Positions 1-10,079 are shown, counted from the stretch's first letter. The stretch is DNA of 64,000 bases from Platycnemis pennipes (GCA_933228895.1 OW121854.1:135416426-135480425), one strand, 5' to 3'. The notes: generated by a model not told the origin, from the sequence alone. Made by a program: numbers and translations.

Positions 1-1905
1 TATGCTTTGAGAAGGCCTAAATATATTTTGCCGCAGATTTTGCTTCATAAAATAGTTTGCCATCACTTTTTTTTAGTGTTATTAGATTTAAAATTCAATT
101 TACATATTGTTATGATTACCGGGGGTTTTACTAATTATATAATTAGTAATTACAAAAAAAAAACAAAAATAATGCAGGAATATAGGACGTGGCAATTCCA
201 GGCTGAAGATAACTCTCTCAGAAAGTACCACGGTTTACTCATCGGATTTAATTGGAACAAACATTGCGTCTCTTGCAATGTAAAATAATATCGCTAACAA
301 TTAAATGACTTTTAGAAAAGTGACGGCTACATTTTCGCATTCGTATGTTAAGATGAAACTGATGAAACCACTGTCTAAACATACTGTGGTGAAACAGTCA
401 AATCAGCCATGGACAACAATTATACTTAAATCTTAAATGTTTAATCTGTTCCGGTGAAGCTAGGTCATTAGCAGAAACACGTATTTTTCTGAGAATCGGT
501 TTGATGAAAACAAAAAAACGTACAAAATCTGAAGAATTGGTTCATTGTAGTCGTCCTCAACCAAATAATTACTTCGCTTGCCATTTACTGAGACTCCCGG
601 CAGACCTTTTCTTTCGTTTTGCAGATCAGAATAGACCACGTCTTTCTTACTTCGAGGATGGCCCTTTCTGGCAGTTTCCATGATAATCTTTTTTTCAGAG
701 ATAATTTAAATCGAAGAAATTAATTGTAAATTATTTCTTGACTCACTGAATGTAGAAAAATTACTTGAAAGATTTACGCAAATATTAGGCAATTGGAAAT
801 AGCTCTCGATACGAAAAGTCGAGACGGACTGAGAGCAACGAAGAGGGACGCATAACCTTGCGACACACTGCGCGCTGTCCTCTTCTCAGCAAAAACACAA
901 GGTTGCAAGATTTGTCTTTCGTTCGTCCCTCCCCTTAAACGCCTCCAGCAGCATGGCCCTCATCCCTCCAGCGGCATCTCTCCCTCCCCTCCCTCATCGC
1001 TCCTCGGGTGCTTCGTAATGGTTCCATGATTTCGCCGCAAGTGACGCTCCTAGCAGCGCGTTTTTAGCGACTTCTAATTATTCTAATTACTAGTTATTAC
1101 CTTCTCGTAATATTATTTAGAAAATTGGAATTGATTAGTGAAGAAACTCGAAAACTTCGTAGTTTTTCGATTTTTATAAATAACAACGCATTCTGCCATT
1201 TTGGTAATTTTTTATCATGTTTTTTAATTTTTTGCAAAATGTAAAAAGCAAAAAAGAATTTCATTGGCCAAAAAAAGTTGATGGTGAAAGATTCATGTCG
1301 ATAACTTTATTTGCCTAGCTGCGAGAAGAAAAACCGTTTCAGGGGCAGTCACCATTGGCCTTAAGTAAACAAAGCTTTAGACAAGAAGCAATGGAGCTCA
1401 AGGAGGTTGTGCGAGTATTTTTTCGATACTTTTTTTCGATAATACTTGTGTGATATCGTGAACATGTGAGCATTTAAAGCCAGCGGCATCAAGTTTCCGT
1501 CGTTTGCCTCCTAATTTCGATTGCTATCTAAGAAATGATAGATATTTACTTTCCATCCCTTGTTTATAATTATTATTAATGCGGAGAATGAAGGCTAGTT
1601 TATCGGAACGAGGTACAAATCTAAAGAACTTGCGTCGTAACTATGATTTATTTTTATCGGACGTTCAGCAAAATACATTGCAACAGTCTTACGTTAGTCA
1701 AGAAAAACAACACAAACCTCAATATCAGAAGGAGATGTCAAAATTTTTACCTTCAGTAAATTCATTTTGGGATTAAAAGTGCAATTTTAAAACATTAAAC
1801 CTGATCCTGATTGCCCTTTTTTGCAGAATAAATATATCTTTGGAGGCTGGGGCATGACCCAATAATTGGATTCCGTACTTTAAATGCCAGTGGAGTAAGG
1901 GAAAG
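1..1905. other. AT-rich region without recognised gene
   Basis: No coding region, RNA gene or terminal-repeat element was recognised here. The open frames are short (under 95 codons), lack family motifs and overlap on both strands. A more GC-rich patch lies at about 800-1050. A short minus-strand frame from 681 begins with an ATG in acceptable context but resembles no family I know. Confidence 0.5.
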
Positions 1906-1907
1906 TA

Positions 1908-2204
1908 CACTGTAAAAAGTTGATCTGATTTTCAGTGCGATCTGAATTTAAGCGCTGTCTGGTTGTAAGGCAGGAACACGGATTTAAGGTACGGAAGAGG
2001 CAGGAACATGGATGGTTGGTACAGGAGCAGTTGAGCAGGAAGCAGAGGAAGCAGGATTCTGGATGGTCTGATCTTCAGCCGTTCACCTGCCTTATTTTTA
2101 GACAAGATATTACTGCTGAAATTCAACATACCCTGTCTTAAAATTGTTGCATCTGAAATTCAGATCGCTTTTGTACCTTAAAATCAGATCTACTTTTTAC
2201 AGTG
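1908..2204. mobile_element. TA-flanked MITE with CACTGTAAAAA termini
   Basis: A 297-bp non-autonomous DNA element. Its ends are inverted copies: the left end starts CACTGTAAAAAGTTGATCTG and the right end, read inward on the other strand, starts CACTGTAAAAAGTAGATCTG. The similarity continues inward to a second GCGATCTGAATTT block. The dinucleotide TA flanks both ends (1906-1907 and 2205-2206), which is the target duplication of Tc1/mariner-type transposases. The interior is purine-rich (GGAAGCAGAGG-like runs) and has no coding capacity. Family assignment beyond 'TA-inserting MITE' is inference. Confidence 0.8.
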
Positions 2205-2206
2205 TA

Positions 2207-3146
2207 GTTTCTTCGCAGGTAATCCTGAGAAATCTGAGTTTTTTTATTTATGGAGCATGTAAGTAGCTTTCGATAATTTAGTATAAAGTTTTGAGATGTG
2301 AGGACCCCACTGTAATTTACTATCTTAATTAAAACCAAGCAACTGTAAGTTGTCACAATGAATTAGCAATGTACAAAATGAAACGGTTGCCACCTGAGAT
2401 TTGTCCTTATTAAGAACAAAACTATTTGCTAAGAACCACTTTGATGCTCTACCCATAACTGCACCGAGACATTAAATATAACAGTTGGGTGTAAGAATCT
2501 GCTTATAATTCCGGAAAACCATACGTAGTGATAGGTATATCTAGTCTTTTCTATCCTAGTATTCTATCCTAGCTATAATATACAATTGAAAATTCCAATT
2601 TTCTGAGCTGAGTCGGCCTAATTCATCGGCACCCGGGAAGATGTCATTGACGTAAGAGTCATCACGGAGGCAAGCAGCTCCGAGTGGGAAACCATGGCCT
2701 TCATCCTCTGCTATCTGTTAAGTGTACGCATCGCTGATAACGGTGCGTAGGCGGTACCATATGTGACCGTTGTCAACGGTACTCGTTGACGGTATTCGTT
2801 GCAGGTCCTGATCAGTAGCATGTAGCCATATCTGCTTTGATTATATTGGCAGTGAACACGAATCGGTGACACCGCCATTTGGTCAGCACGAGACCGAGGT
2901 CCCTTTGCAGAGGAGGTCCTGCCAGCAGAAAATCATTCAGGCGATATTGCTTATGAGTGCGACGAGACGTATCAAATACCACACAAAGTTTCGGAGAGGA
3001 GTCTTGAATAACAGCATGGTGAGGCCCGCTCGACCTGAGTGTCTGGAACAGAAACTCTTTCCATGTGCCCCAGTTCTTTATATACCTTCATGGACTCTCG
3101 ATAGGGGTGTGCGAGCTCGGGCTCTCAAATGAATCGTCGCTCAGTG
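2207..3146. other. Unassigned spacer flanking the P-like element
   Basis: Mixed-composition DNA with no recognised gene. An 88-codon plus frame (2866-3132) has no domain signature and runs up to the transposon boundary. The last eight bases (GCTCAGTG, 3139-3146) are the left copy of the target duplication of the adjacent P-like element. Confidence 0.5.
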
Positions 3147-3170
3147 CATGGTACTAATACATTAGGTAGG
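3147..3170. repeat. Terminal inverted repeat of P-like element (3' end)
   Basis: 24 bp, perfectly inverted with 6492-6515. Immediately outside is the target duplication GCTCAGTG (3139-3146). Confidence 0.9.
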
Positions 3171-3213
3171 TCGCTCCCGAGGACGAAAATGCGTCCGTTC
3201 TGCGCAGCCTCGC

Positions 3214-3234
3214 TGTGACGTAGTGTGGAGGACA
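3214..3234. repeat. Subterminal inverted repeat of P-like element (3' copy)
   Basis: A 21-bp sequence starting TGTGACGTAGTGTGGAGGAC, perfectly inverted with 6425-6445. It starts 67 bp inside the left end; its partner starts 70 bp inside the right end. P elements are known to have conserved inverted repeats internal to their termini, so a transposase or host-factor site is a reasonable inference. Confidence 0.85.
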
Positions 3235-3265
3235 AGCGGCGGCGGGCGTTTAAAATGGAGCCTAA

Positions 3266-3484
3266 AGACCGCTTTGCACGATACAATTTGTTATACATTC
3301 TTGCACAAACGCTTGGATAAACTGAAAGAAATTGTATGCTTGTCTGAATGGAATTAGAACAGGTTCTATTTTCCGTACAGTCAATCAGACATTCGCACAA
3401 GCGTCCACACAATTTGCCGCTCTACACGGTACAATTTCCTCATACAAGCGTTTGTACAAGAAATTGTGTCGTGCAAAGCGGCCT
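3266..3484. mobile_element. Harbinger-type MITE nested in the P-like element
   Basis: A 219-bp element with about 24-bp inverted ends beginning AGACCGCTTTGCACGATACA on the left and AGGCCGCTTTGCACGACACA on the right strand. TAA flanks each side (3263-3265 and 3485-3487), fitting the 3-bp TWA duplication of PIF/Harbinger elements. An inner block resembling CTTGTACAAACGCTTG occurs near both ends. No coding capacity. It lies inside the P-like element and so inserted after it. Confidence 0.8.
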
Positions 3485-3489
3485 TAATA

Positions 3490-5050
3490 CTGTTGATAGT
3501 AAAAACGTATTTGACATTATGATATTGTGAATCTCTTAGATAATGCTGAGAATTGCTATGATATTTTCGTGCGTGTTGGCGAAATTCGTACCGGAAAAAA
3601 ATCTCAGTGCACGAAAACGAAGGTTGAGTTCAAGAATTAGTGCGGTGGTTGAGGCTATCGTGAACTTATAGTACTCACAATAAACTGAGTGAATGCCCGT
3701 TTTATGGTTGGTTTCGAAATATATATTTCAAAAGAATGCAGAAACGACATTTTAGTCCGCGCTGAATGCAAATTATCAGTATTCAACTCGTTAATGATCG
3801 CTACTGTACGATATAAATACTGACCACATTTCCAGATAAAATAATTTTTCAATCAATGACATAATACCGAATTACATTAAGACTATATTTTCTACTTATA
3901 TTATTCTATTTTCACAATCAAAGCACCTGGAAAAGAGCCGTGTTACCTCTCGTTATGCACGTTTGTACTCCAGTGAACTCGAAAAGATTCATGCTGCTAA
4001 ATTTACAAAAAGGCCATAACATTTTGTTTGTCAAGGAAAAAAAATTCCAACAAATATTTATTTAAAGGAAAAAAAACAAAAATTCACAATACAATAGTCA
4101 GATTTTTCAAGTACAAGATTTAACTTCTTGGGCTAATCAACATCGAATGTAAATATACACAATGAATGAGTGAGGTCAAAAATGGAAAACCGTTCTGCAA
4201 GCAGCATAACACAATAGCAAGTCACAACTATTCCAGTCAGAAACTGCCACTATACTTATTCTTGATTACAGGAAAGTAAATAACAAATGGTTCCCAGAAA
4301 ATGCTTAATAAAAGGTCCAGCAAACTTGCAAGCCTATCCGGAATAAATGAAAAAAGAAAGGCTGGGTGACAAGTTCAAGTACTAGTAAATAAAAATTCAA
4401 CATATTTCCTAATCGATAAGCACTATTTATGGAAACTTACCCAAGCAAAAATGGTTGTAATAGATTATTGAAACACCTCAACAAATGACAAATTTTTACC
4501 ACGATGAAACCACTTTCTTTCCCTTCAAGTAGAAAATCAAGGGAAAGCAACAGAATAATGGCCAGATTGTGACTCTCTCAATAACAAAAAGCACAACACA
4601 AAATCCAAATTTGTTTCCAATACCAAGGGATTAAAAGGTCAACAGAAACCTGAAAAAATATCTTAAATTCGATAAATAAGAATTGAAAAACTTCACAGAA
4701 TTCAATTCTCTAATTAAAAAACACTACAATCCATTTTTCACAGAAGAAAGTAATATGTAGTATCGACATAATCCATGATATAATAATTACCTAGATTTGT
4801 TGTGAACACATAGAAATGCCAATAATGTCTGGGGACATGCCTAATAAAATAAATACAAACATAACATAGAAATATCAGATAACTCAAAGGAAATAAAATT
4901 TTTTTGCCACAGAGGTAACCAGTACACAAATCCTTCATCATAGACTGCTGTACAAAAGATCAGCATCAATGATTTTATGTTTTCCATCATACATGGCTTA
5001 GTAAAATAAGAACTGAGGTCAATTCCACAACCAATACTTATTTCTCATAC
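3490..5050. other. Non-coding interior of the P-like element
   Basis: AT-rich sequence where the transposase body would be expected. The minus-strand frames here (for example 4738-4941) are short, hydrophobic by base composition and show no transposase motif. I see nothing further. Confidence 0.5.
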
Positions 5051-5059
5051 TTCAAAATC

Positions 5060-6000
5060 GAACATCCATAACCAGCATCAATAGTTTCTCAGCGTACGAA
5101 TCTTGATAAAACCTGGGAAATTTTGAAAAGTGTGCATATCAAACAAGCCTATACATAGAATGTTAAGATTCTCACAATTAGTGGACAAAAAATATGAGAG
5201 CTCCTTATAACAGATAACATTTCGCTCCAACAAAATGAAGAAATGAAATAAGATTATTCCACTCAAGCATTCTGCATACACTACTCATTATTCAGCATCA
5301 ATAACCAGGATTAACATTGTCTCTCCTTATGAATCTTGGTAAGATACTGATCTTGGCAAGACCTGTGCCATCAACTAAGAATCCAATAACATAGCACCAC
5401 ATGCAAAAGCACCTGGAAAATTTTAAAAGTGTGAATATCAAAAAACCTTCATCATTATTAGTCATCATTCCTCATATTGGTTTGATGCAGCTACCCACTG
5501 AGTTATTTATCGGCTTAATCAAACCATATTACACCATGAATTGAAAGTTGCACACAATCAATGGACAAATGACTTACCCTCCAGTAAGAATAAGTTCCTT
5601 GTTACAAATAATTTCAGCAAGGCACAACATGACGAAATCTAATATTTTTGATTCCACTCAAGTATTCGGGACACACTACTCATTCTTCAAGATTAATAAC
5701 CAGCATAAAGAGTTTCTCTGATAAGTTCTTGGTAAAACCTGGAAAATGTTTGAGGTGTTAATCAAACAACCTAACACCATGAATTTAAAGTTGCACACAA
5801 TCAATGAACAAATGACTTACCCTCCAGTAACAATAAAAGTTCCTTGAAACAAATAATTTCAGCTACCACAACATGATGAAATCTAATATTTTTGATTCCA
5901 CTCAAGTACTCGGGACACACTACTCATTCATTCTTCAAGATTAATAACCAGCATAAAGAGTTTCTCTGATAAGTTCTTGGTAATACCTGGAAAATTGGTA
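5060..6000. repeat. Degenerate ~244-bp tandem repeats inside the P-like element
   Basis: A block including GATTCCACTCAAGTA, CACACTACTCATTC, AATAACCAGCATAAAGAG and TTTCTCTGATAAGTTCTTGG occurs at about 5650 and again at 5894 (spacing 244 bp). A more diverged and interrupted relative lies at about 5090-5430 (ATTCCACTCAAGCATTC near 5255). The interruption near 5455-5530 contains TTGGTTTGATGCAGCTACCC, which looks like another repeat fragment. The two downstream units are close to each other in sequence, so the duplication is younger than the upstream unit. Confidence 0.75.
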
Positions 6001-6177
6001 TCTTAAGATAAAGGAACTTTAAACACATATTACCATTCACGAGCAGCTACACATTGTACCTTTCATGTAAAGCTCTTCTACTCAACACCGAAATTAAAAG
6101 GTATGTAAACACAGCTGCCATAGTAGGCACCAAAATATTTTTAAATTCAGAATTCACTGATACTGGATTTCACCGAC

Positions 6178-6325
6178 CTGTTTTAACATTAATGTCGTCC
6201 TTTCGCCGGCATGCTCGAACCCACTTCATTTTCATTTCACTATCATTAAGGAAACGAAAAAACTTCAATTTTCCCTCACAATTTCGGCGGCTATTGTTGC
6301 AGCCAAATACAGTAGAGGAAGACAT
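6178..6325 (-). pseudogene. THAP-like DNA-binding exon of P-type transposase, partial
   Basis: Reading on the minus strand from the ATG at 6325 the frame begins MSSSTVFGCNNSRRN, continues with KLKFFRFLNDSEMKMKW and ends RACRRKDDINVKTGR. This fits the first two thirds of a THAP zinc finger: GC near residue 9, the F.RF block, the conserved W, and a basic stretch before the second zinc-ligand pair. The frame then meets a stop, but a plausible splice donor (CAG/GTCGGT, minus strand, at 6178/6177) falls exactly after NVKTG, so the CxxH half could lie on another exon. I could not find that exon. The first zinc ligand, normally a Cys near residue 4-5, is Ser/Thr, suggesting decay. P transposases use an N-terminal THAP domain to bind element DNA in the nucleus. 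The same frame is open upstream to 6397, but the 6325 start matches family N-termini. Confidence 0.65.
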
Positions 6326-6424
6326 CTTCTCCGATGGTATTTGTCCCCAGAGAGTAAAAATACCTCCAAAAAGCGACTCACCATTCAAAGTAAACAATGC
6401 TCAACACACGGAATTCACTCGGTC

Positions 6425-6445
6425 TGTCCTCCACACTACGTCACA
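6425..6445. repeat. Subterminal inverted repeat of P-like element (5' copy)
   Basis: Exact reverse complement of 3214-3234. It lies about 100 bp upstream of the THAP start codon on the minus strand, so it may overlap the element's promoter. Confidence 0.85.
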
Positions 6446-6491
6446 CAATCGAAACTGAGAGGTATCGATATATGACCGACATGCGCAATGG

Positions 6492-6515
6492 CCTACCTAA
6501 TGTATTAGTACCATG
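6492..6515. repeat. Terminal inverted repeat of P-like element (5' end)
   Basis: 24 bp, perfect inverse of 3147-3170, followed by the second target duplication copy GCTCAGTG at 6516-6523. Confidence 0.9.
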
Positions 6516-6523
6516 GCTCAGTG

Positions 6524-7015
6524 TACGCAAGTGTGTACGCCAGTCGCCTCTGCGGTTAACGGGATGTCCGATGCGATACGAAGGCGGGCGATGTATTTGA
6601 CGTGAATGATCAGAGGGTGTCGGGGGAGGGGGAAGGGAGGGAGGGGAGGGGGCCCTTCCCCTCTCCCCCTGGGTGTCCTCCTCAAATGAATCCCTTCTTT
6701 TGTTTTTCCGACATTCGAGTCTCAAACCGACCCCTCTCCGCCCCCCCCTTTCTCCCCGCTCCCCCGTTGAAACGCGACCTCCGAATGAAACAAAGACTCC
6801 CCTTCGGGAAACATCAGCTACACCTCGAAATCCGATCCCCTGGCTACGTTGCCCCCCACCTCCCCTCTTTCAAACGAAACTAAATCGAGCCTTTCCTCGT
6901 GATCAGACTCCAATTGACCTTCGGCCTGCCTAGACCTCCATATCCTTTGAACCATCTAGCTGCATGTGGCAGTATTATCTAGCATTGTCTCCATTAAATA
7001 TCCTTACTGCATGTC
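6524..7015. other. GC-rich purine/pyrimidine-strand DNA with G-run cluster
   Basis: Between 6622 and 6652 the plus strand carries six consecutive runs of three to five G separated by one or two A, followed immediately by a C/T-rich strand (to about 6760). This is a canonical G-quadruplex-prone and hairpin-prone tract. Overlapping open frames here are proline/serine-rich products of the base composition, not genes. Confidence 0.6.
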
Positions 7016-7019
7016 AATA

Positions 7020-7108
7020 GTACTTGTTTGGTGATCTTAACCCCCTCCCACTCACACTTGTGGTGGCTCGCAGGGTATTACGTAGATGAATATGTAGATG
7101 TAGATGAA
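7020..7108 (+). mobile_element. 3' tail of a 5'-truncated CR1/L2-like LINE, plus strand
   Basis: Contains TTGGTGATCTTAACCCCCTC, a GTGGTGGCTCGCAGGGTATTA block and an ending of GTAGAT repeats. The same tail, on the opposite strand, follows the LINE at 7699-9346. It is a short remnant or related non-autonomous copy sharing that 3' end. The 5' limit could not be fixed and may extend to about 6935. Confidence 0.6.
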
Positions 7109-7615
7109 CTATGATAGGTACGCTAGCTCCGGTTCGACTCCGAATATAATGTAAATTAACTTCATGGGTATATGCTTAACAGTCTTTCAAACACCCTACA
7201 TTACTATAAAATAATTATCGTTTGCCACCTCTGGTAATATTGTCCTCTAGCATTTTACTCCGGCATTTTCAATTAAAATGTACGTGCAGTTATTGGCAAT
7301 AGAATAAAGTTGTATCTATTTCATGGCGTTCATAGATTTTACTATCTCTCTTACTATTCTCAAGTTTCTAAACCTCACAGTAGTAGTGCTGCAGTTGAAT
7401 TATCTTCGACATCTAAGGTAATTATCGTGCATAACTTTTGCCACTAACAGCCAGTGGCTATAGCACCCTGGCGAGAACCATCCAAATTCGATCAGATAAC
7501 ATCTTCGCTCAGCATTTTGCGGAAACCGTTACTTCCGCCGTGGCAGGGCGAGACCATAAAAGTTAGTTAGACAAAACCACAAGTACAGCAGAGTTTTCAC
7601 AAATAAATATGCGTC
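7109..7615. other. Unassigned spacer
   Basis: AT-rich sequence between two oppositely oriented LINE tails. No gene or element ends recognised. Confidence 0.4.
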
Positions 7616-7617
7616 TA

Positions 7618-7695
7618 CATGCACAACCACGCGATACCCTGAAAGCCACTGCGAAGGTGTGTGGCAGGGGGTGAAGATCACCAAGCAAGCACTAT
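7618..7695 (-). mobile_element. Second LINE 3' tail, minus strand
   Basis: On the minus strand it reads GCTTGGTGATCTTCACCCCC, then CTGCCACACACC, then GTGGCTTTCAGGGTAT, matching the tail of the adjacent LINE (7699-7800) with substitutions. It is a 5'-truncated copy lying head-to-tail with the larger one. Confidence 0.65.
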
Positions 7696-7698
7696 GAA

Positions 7699-9346
7699 CA
7701 TCTATCTACATCTACATAATACCCTGCAAGCCACCACAAGGGTGTGTGGCAGGGGGTGATTGCTCACCAAACATGCACTACATATCATGCATAAAAAAGG
7801 AATAGTATTAATATAGTAGTCAGAACTACGCTATTTAAAAAATATAGAAATTGCAAAGCAAACATGCAAAAACATTCTGTTAGTAGGGTTAGCTTTAAGT
7901 ACTCATACCAACATGCAGCTACCAATGCTATTCATTGCTACTCTCCGATAGGACATATTTACCGTTATTCGTATCTCTTATTGTGCGAGGGAAAAAGGAC
8001 ATTTTGAATCGGTCAGTTCGGCAATCAATTTCTCTAACTTTATGATTATGGTCCAGTCTGCCATAGTAAGTTGGGGTTCGTAAAATATTTTTAACATCAT
8101 CACTGAAAATATTGCCTTGGAATTTGTGGAAGAGATTAAGTCTAAATTTCAACCTGCGATCTGACAATGATTCCCATTTCAATTCATTTAATAGACTGGT
8201 TACGCTAGTAAGGTTATCATACCGTCCCTTTACAAATCTTTCCGATCTTCGCTGCACACGTTCAAGTTCATTACTTAGACCGATTTCGTAGGGATCCCAT
8301 ACACTGGCAGCATATTCCAAATGAGGTCTAACAAGGGAAAAGTAGCTGATTTCTCGTACATGATCGTCACATTTACCCAATACTCTTTTAATGAAACCCA
8401 GTTTGCGATTCGCTTGACCCATTATTTCACGAATGTGTTTACCCCAGGAAAGATCATTTGTCAGTCTTATTCCAAGATATTTAATGGATTCCACGTTTGT
8501 TAATTCATTATTACTTATTTTGTAAGTGCTAGGGGGAGAGCTATACTTTTTCCAAAAATTCATTACAAGACATTTCTTAAAGTTTAATTCTAACTGCCAT
8601 GTATCACACCAAGTTTCAATTGCTTGTAGGTCAATATTTAAATATTCTTTATCATTCGGGCATAGAATTTCCCTGTACACTACTGCGTCATCGGCAAATA
8701 GACGAAGCTTACTTTTTACCACCTTTTGGATATCATTAATATACAAAAGGAATAGGAGTGGACCTATCACACTACCTTGTGGGACACCCGAAGTGACTTT
8801 AATTGCCGGTGAGGAAACACCGTCCAAAACAACCCTTTGAACCCGATCATGCAGAAAATCATTAATCCATGATATAATGTTACTGTCTAACCCATAAGAT
8901 TTTAACTTCAAAATTAGTTTGCTGTGAGAAACCTTGTCAAAAGCCTTCTTGAAGTCGAGAAATATAGCATCCACTGGAATATTATTTTCGCCAGAAACTA
9001 AAATATCGTGGGAAAAGAGAGCAAGTTGAGTTTCACACGATCTGCTCTTTCGGAAGCCATGCTGGACATTGGACAATAAATTTTGGCTATCTAGGTGTCC
9101 CATGACTGAACTGACAATTATATGTTCTAGGACCTTGCATGAAATGGATGTGAGGGATATAGGTCTGTAGTTAGATGGCTGCTCCCTATCGCCACTTTTA
9201 AAAATGGGTGTTACATCGGCTGCTTTCCAGTCCATCGGTACGACGTGTTCGGTCAGGGATTTATTAAATACTATTTCAAGGTAGGGGGAAATTTCGGATG
9301 CTAACTCTCTATATACGCGGGAGGGAATGAACATGCTAACAAGCAA
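7699..9346 (-). mobile_element. 5'-truncated CR1/L2-like non-LTR retrotransposon
   Basis: A minus-strand LINE keeping the reverse transcriptase half and 3' region. After the stop codon at 7928 there are about 230 bp of 3' UTR ending in a CACCCCCTGCCACACACCC / GTGGCTTGCAGGGTATTATG segment and a short GTAGAT-rich tail at 7699-7720. The endonuclease domain is missing and no upstream LINE sequence is seen above 9346, so this is an ordinary 5'-truncated insertion. I could not find a convincing target duplication. Confidence 0.85.
7928..9346 (-). CDS. Reverse transcriptase fragment of CR1/L2-like LINE
   Basis: 472 codons, uninterrupted. The protein lacks the N-terminal apurinic-type endonuclease and enters the family at the PSRVYRELASEISP region. 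Reverse transcriptase motifs are present in order: NYRPISLTSISCKVLE (residues 59-74), AIFLDFKKAFDKV with catalytic Asp131, SGVPQGSVIGPLLFL (186-200), and LFADD (216-220) with the catalytic Asp pair. The C-terminal segment VRPHLEYAASVWDPY followed by LERVQRR is typical of CR1/L2/Jockey-like elements. It would copy element RNA into DNA at the nick in the chromosome. The open frame suggests a fairly recent insertion, but it lacks a promoter and endonuclease and should be inactive. The first ATG lies at the truncation point and is not a native start. Confidence 0.9.
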   Translation of the reverse strand: MLVSMFIPSRVYRELASEISPYLEIVFNKSLTEHVVPMDWKAADVTPIFKSGDREQPSNYRPISLTSISCKVLEHIIVSSVMGHLDSQNLLSNVQHGFRKSRSCETQLALFSHDILVSGENNIPVDAIFLDFKKAFDKVSHSKLILKLKSYGLDSNIISWINDFLHDRVQRVVLDGVSSPAIKVTSGVPQGSVIGPLLFLLYINDIQKVVKSKLRLFADDAVVYREILCPNDKEYLNIDLQAIETWCDTWQLELNFKKCLVMNFWKKYSSPPSTYKISNNELTNVESIKYLGIRLTNDLSWGKHIREIMGQANRKLGFIKRVLGKCDDHVREISYFSLVRPHLEYAASVWDPYEIGLSNELERVQRRSERFVKGRYDNLTSVTSLLNELKWESLSDRRLKFRLNLFHKFQGNIFSDDVKNILRTPTYYGRLDHNHKVREIDCRTDRFKMSFFPRTIRDTNNGKYVLSESSNE

Positions 9347-10025
9347 CTATAGGTTCTCATGCAACTATATTGTTAGTATCTGCGTAATAATTAAGGGATT
9401 GGTTGTTAATGCATGCATCATTCGGTACAGACTACTCAAAAAAAATTCCCCTTCCTATCTCTTTGCTATGCTACCTATTGTTCTTTCCTTCAGTGTTCTT
9501 GTCACTCATTCTGAAAGTAAAACGATACTCTAAAGTCCCCTATCAGTATCTCAAAACCCTTTTGGCACCTTTCCAATGAGTTTCATTGTTATCTGAATTG
9601 GATTGACTCAGAACACTCAATGCATGTGAAAGGTCTGTTCTTACTACACAGAGAGATACATAAGAGATCTCACTAAACATTGGTAAGGCAAAAGGGAATG
9701 TTCGCTTTCCTCAGCACCACAGCCATCATCATGCATTTTGAAATTCACATCTAAGGGAGTACTCACACTTTTTCAATCGGCCATACCAAATTTAGTTAAT
9801 AAGTTGTAACATAACAATTGAGCCGCCAAAATCAACACTGCACGGTGCAAAAATGGAGGTAAATATATGTTTCTAGGTGACGCCGAGGCCAAAAGGCAGA
9901 AGCATGGGTAATTTATGAAACAGTAGGAGAGAGTGAGAATCGGGGAGTTGTGTGATAGACGCGTTGGTGTGCCAAAAAGTGACGCGTGCTTAAGAAAGCA
10001 CGCGAAGGCATTACTTGAGGGCTGG
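9347..10025. other. Unassigned spacer with a perfect hairpin at 9983-10004
   Basis: No gene recognised. CGCGTGCTT, AAGA, AAGCACGCG at 9983-10004 forms a 9-bp stem with a 4-nt loop. Function unknown. Confidence 0.5.
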
Positions 10026-10027
10026 TT

Positions 10028-10079
10028 GGTTGGTCTGTGTGGGTGACGAGGCATCCGTGTGGGGAAGAGATATCATTGG
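10028..10079 (+). repeat. Left copy of ~52-bp direct repeat flanking the Copia remnant
   Basis: Shares GTGTGGGTGACGA, GCATCCGTG and AGAGATAT.ATTGG with 10979-11031, in the same orientation and about 950 bp apart. The right copy abuts the upstream (minus-strand 5') edge of the Copia fragment. Confidence 0.75.

Larger units (their letters stand above)
3147..6515 (-). mobile_element. P-element-like DNA transposon, complete ends, decayed interior
   Basis: A 3369-bp element bounded by 24-bp perfect inverted repeats at 3147-3170 and 6492-6515, beginning CATGGTACTAATACATTAGG. It is flanked by an exact 8-bp direct repeat GCTCAGTG (3139-3146 and 6516-6523). An 8-bp duplication and a terminus starting CATG and containing ACAT.AGG are characteristic of P elements; by my recollection the Drosophila P end matches 13 of the first 20 bases. 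A second, internal 21-bp inverted repeat lies about 70 bp inside each end. On the minus strand a THAP-like exon (6325-6178) sits just inside the 5' end, where P transposases carry their DNA-binding domain. No RNase-H-like or GTP-binding transposase region is visible, so the element is non-autonomous or decayed. A MITE and 244-bp tandem repeats lie inside it. Confidence 0.88.

Noticed and set aside
460..681. Possible first exon of a host gene (minus frame beginning METARKGHPRSKK)
   Set aside because: A clean ATG with G at +4 and a possible donor nearby, but 73 codons, no recognised family, and no partner exon found. Not supportable as a gene.
6602..6933. Overlapping proline-rich frames of 86-94 codons
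   Set aside because: Products of the G/C-rich strand asymmetry on both strands; no motif.
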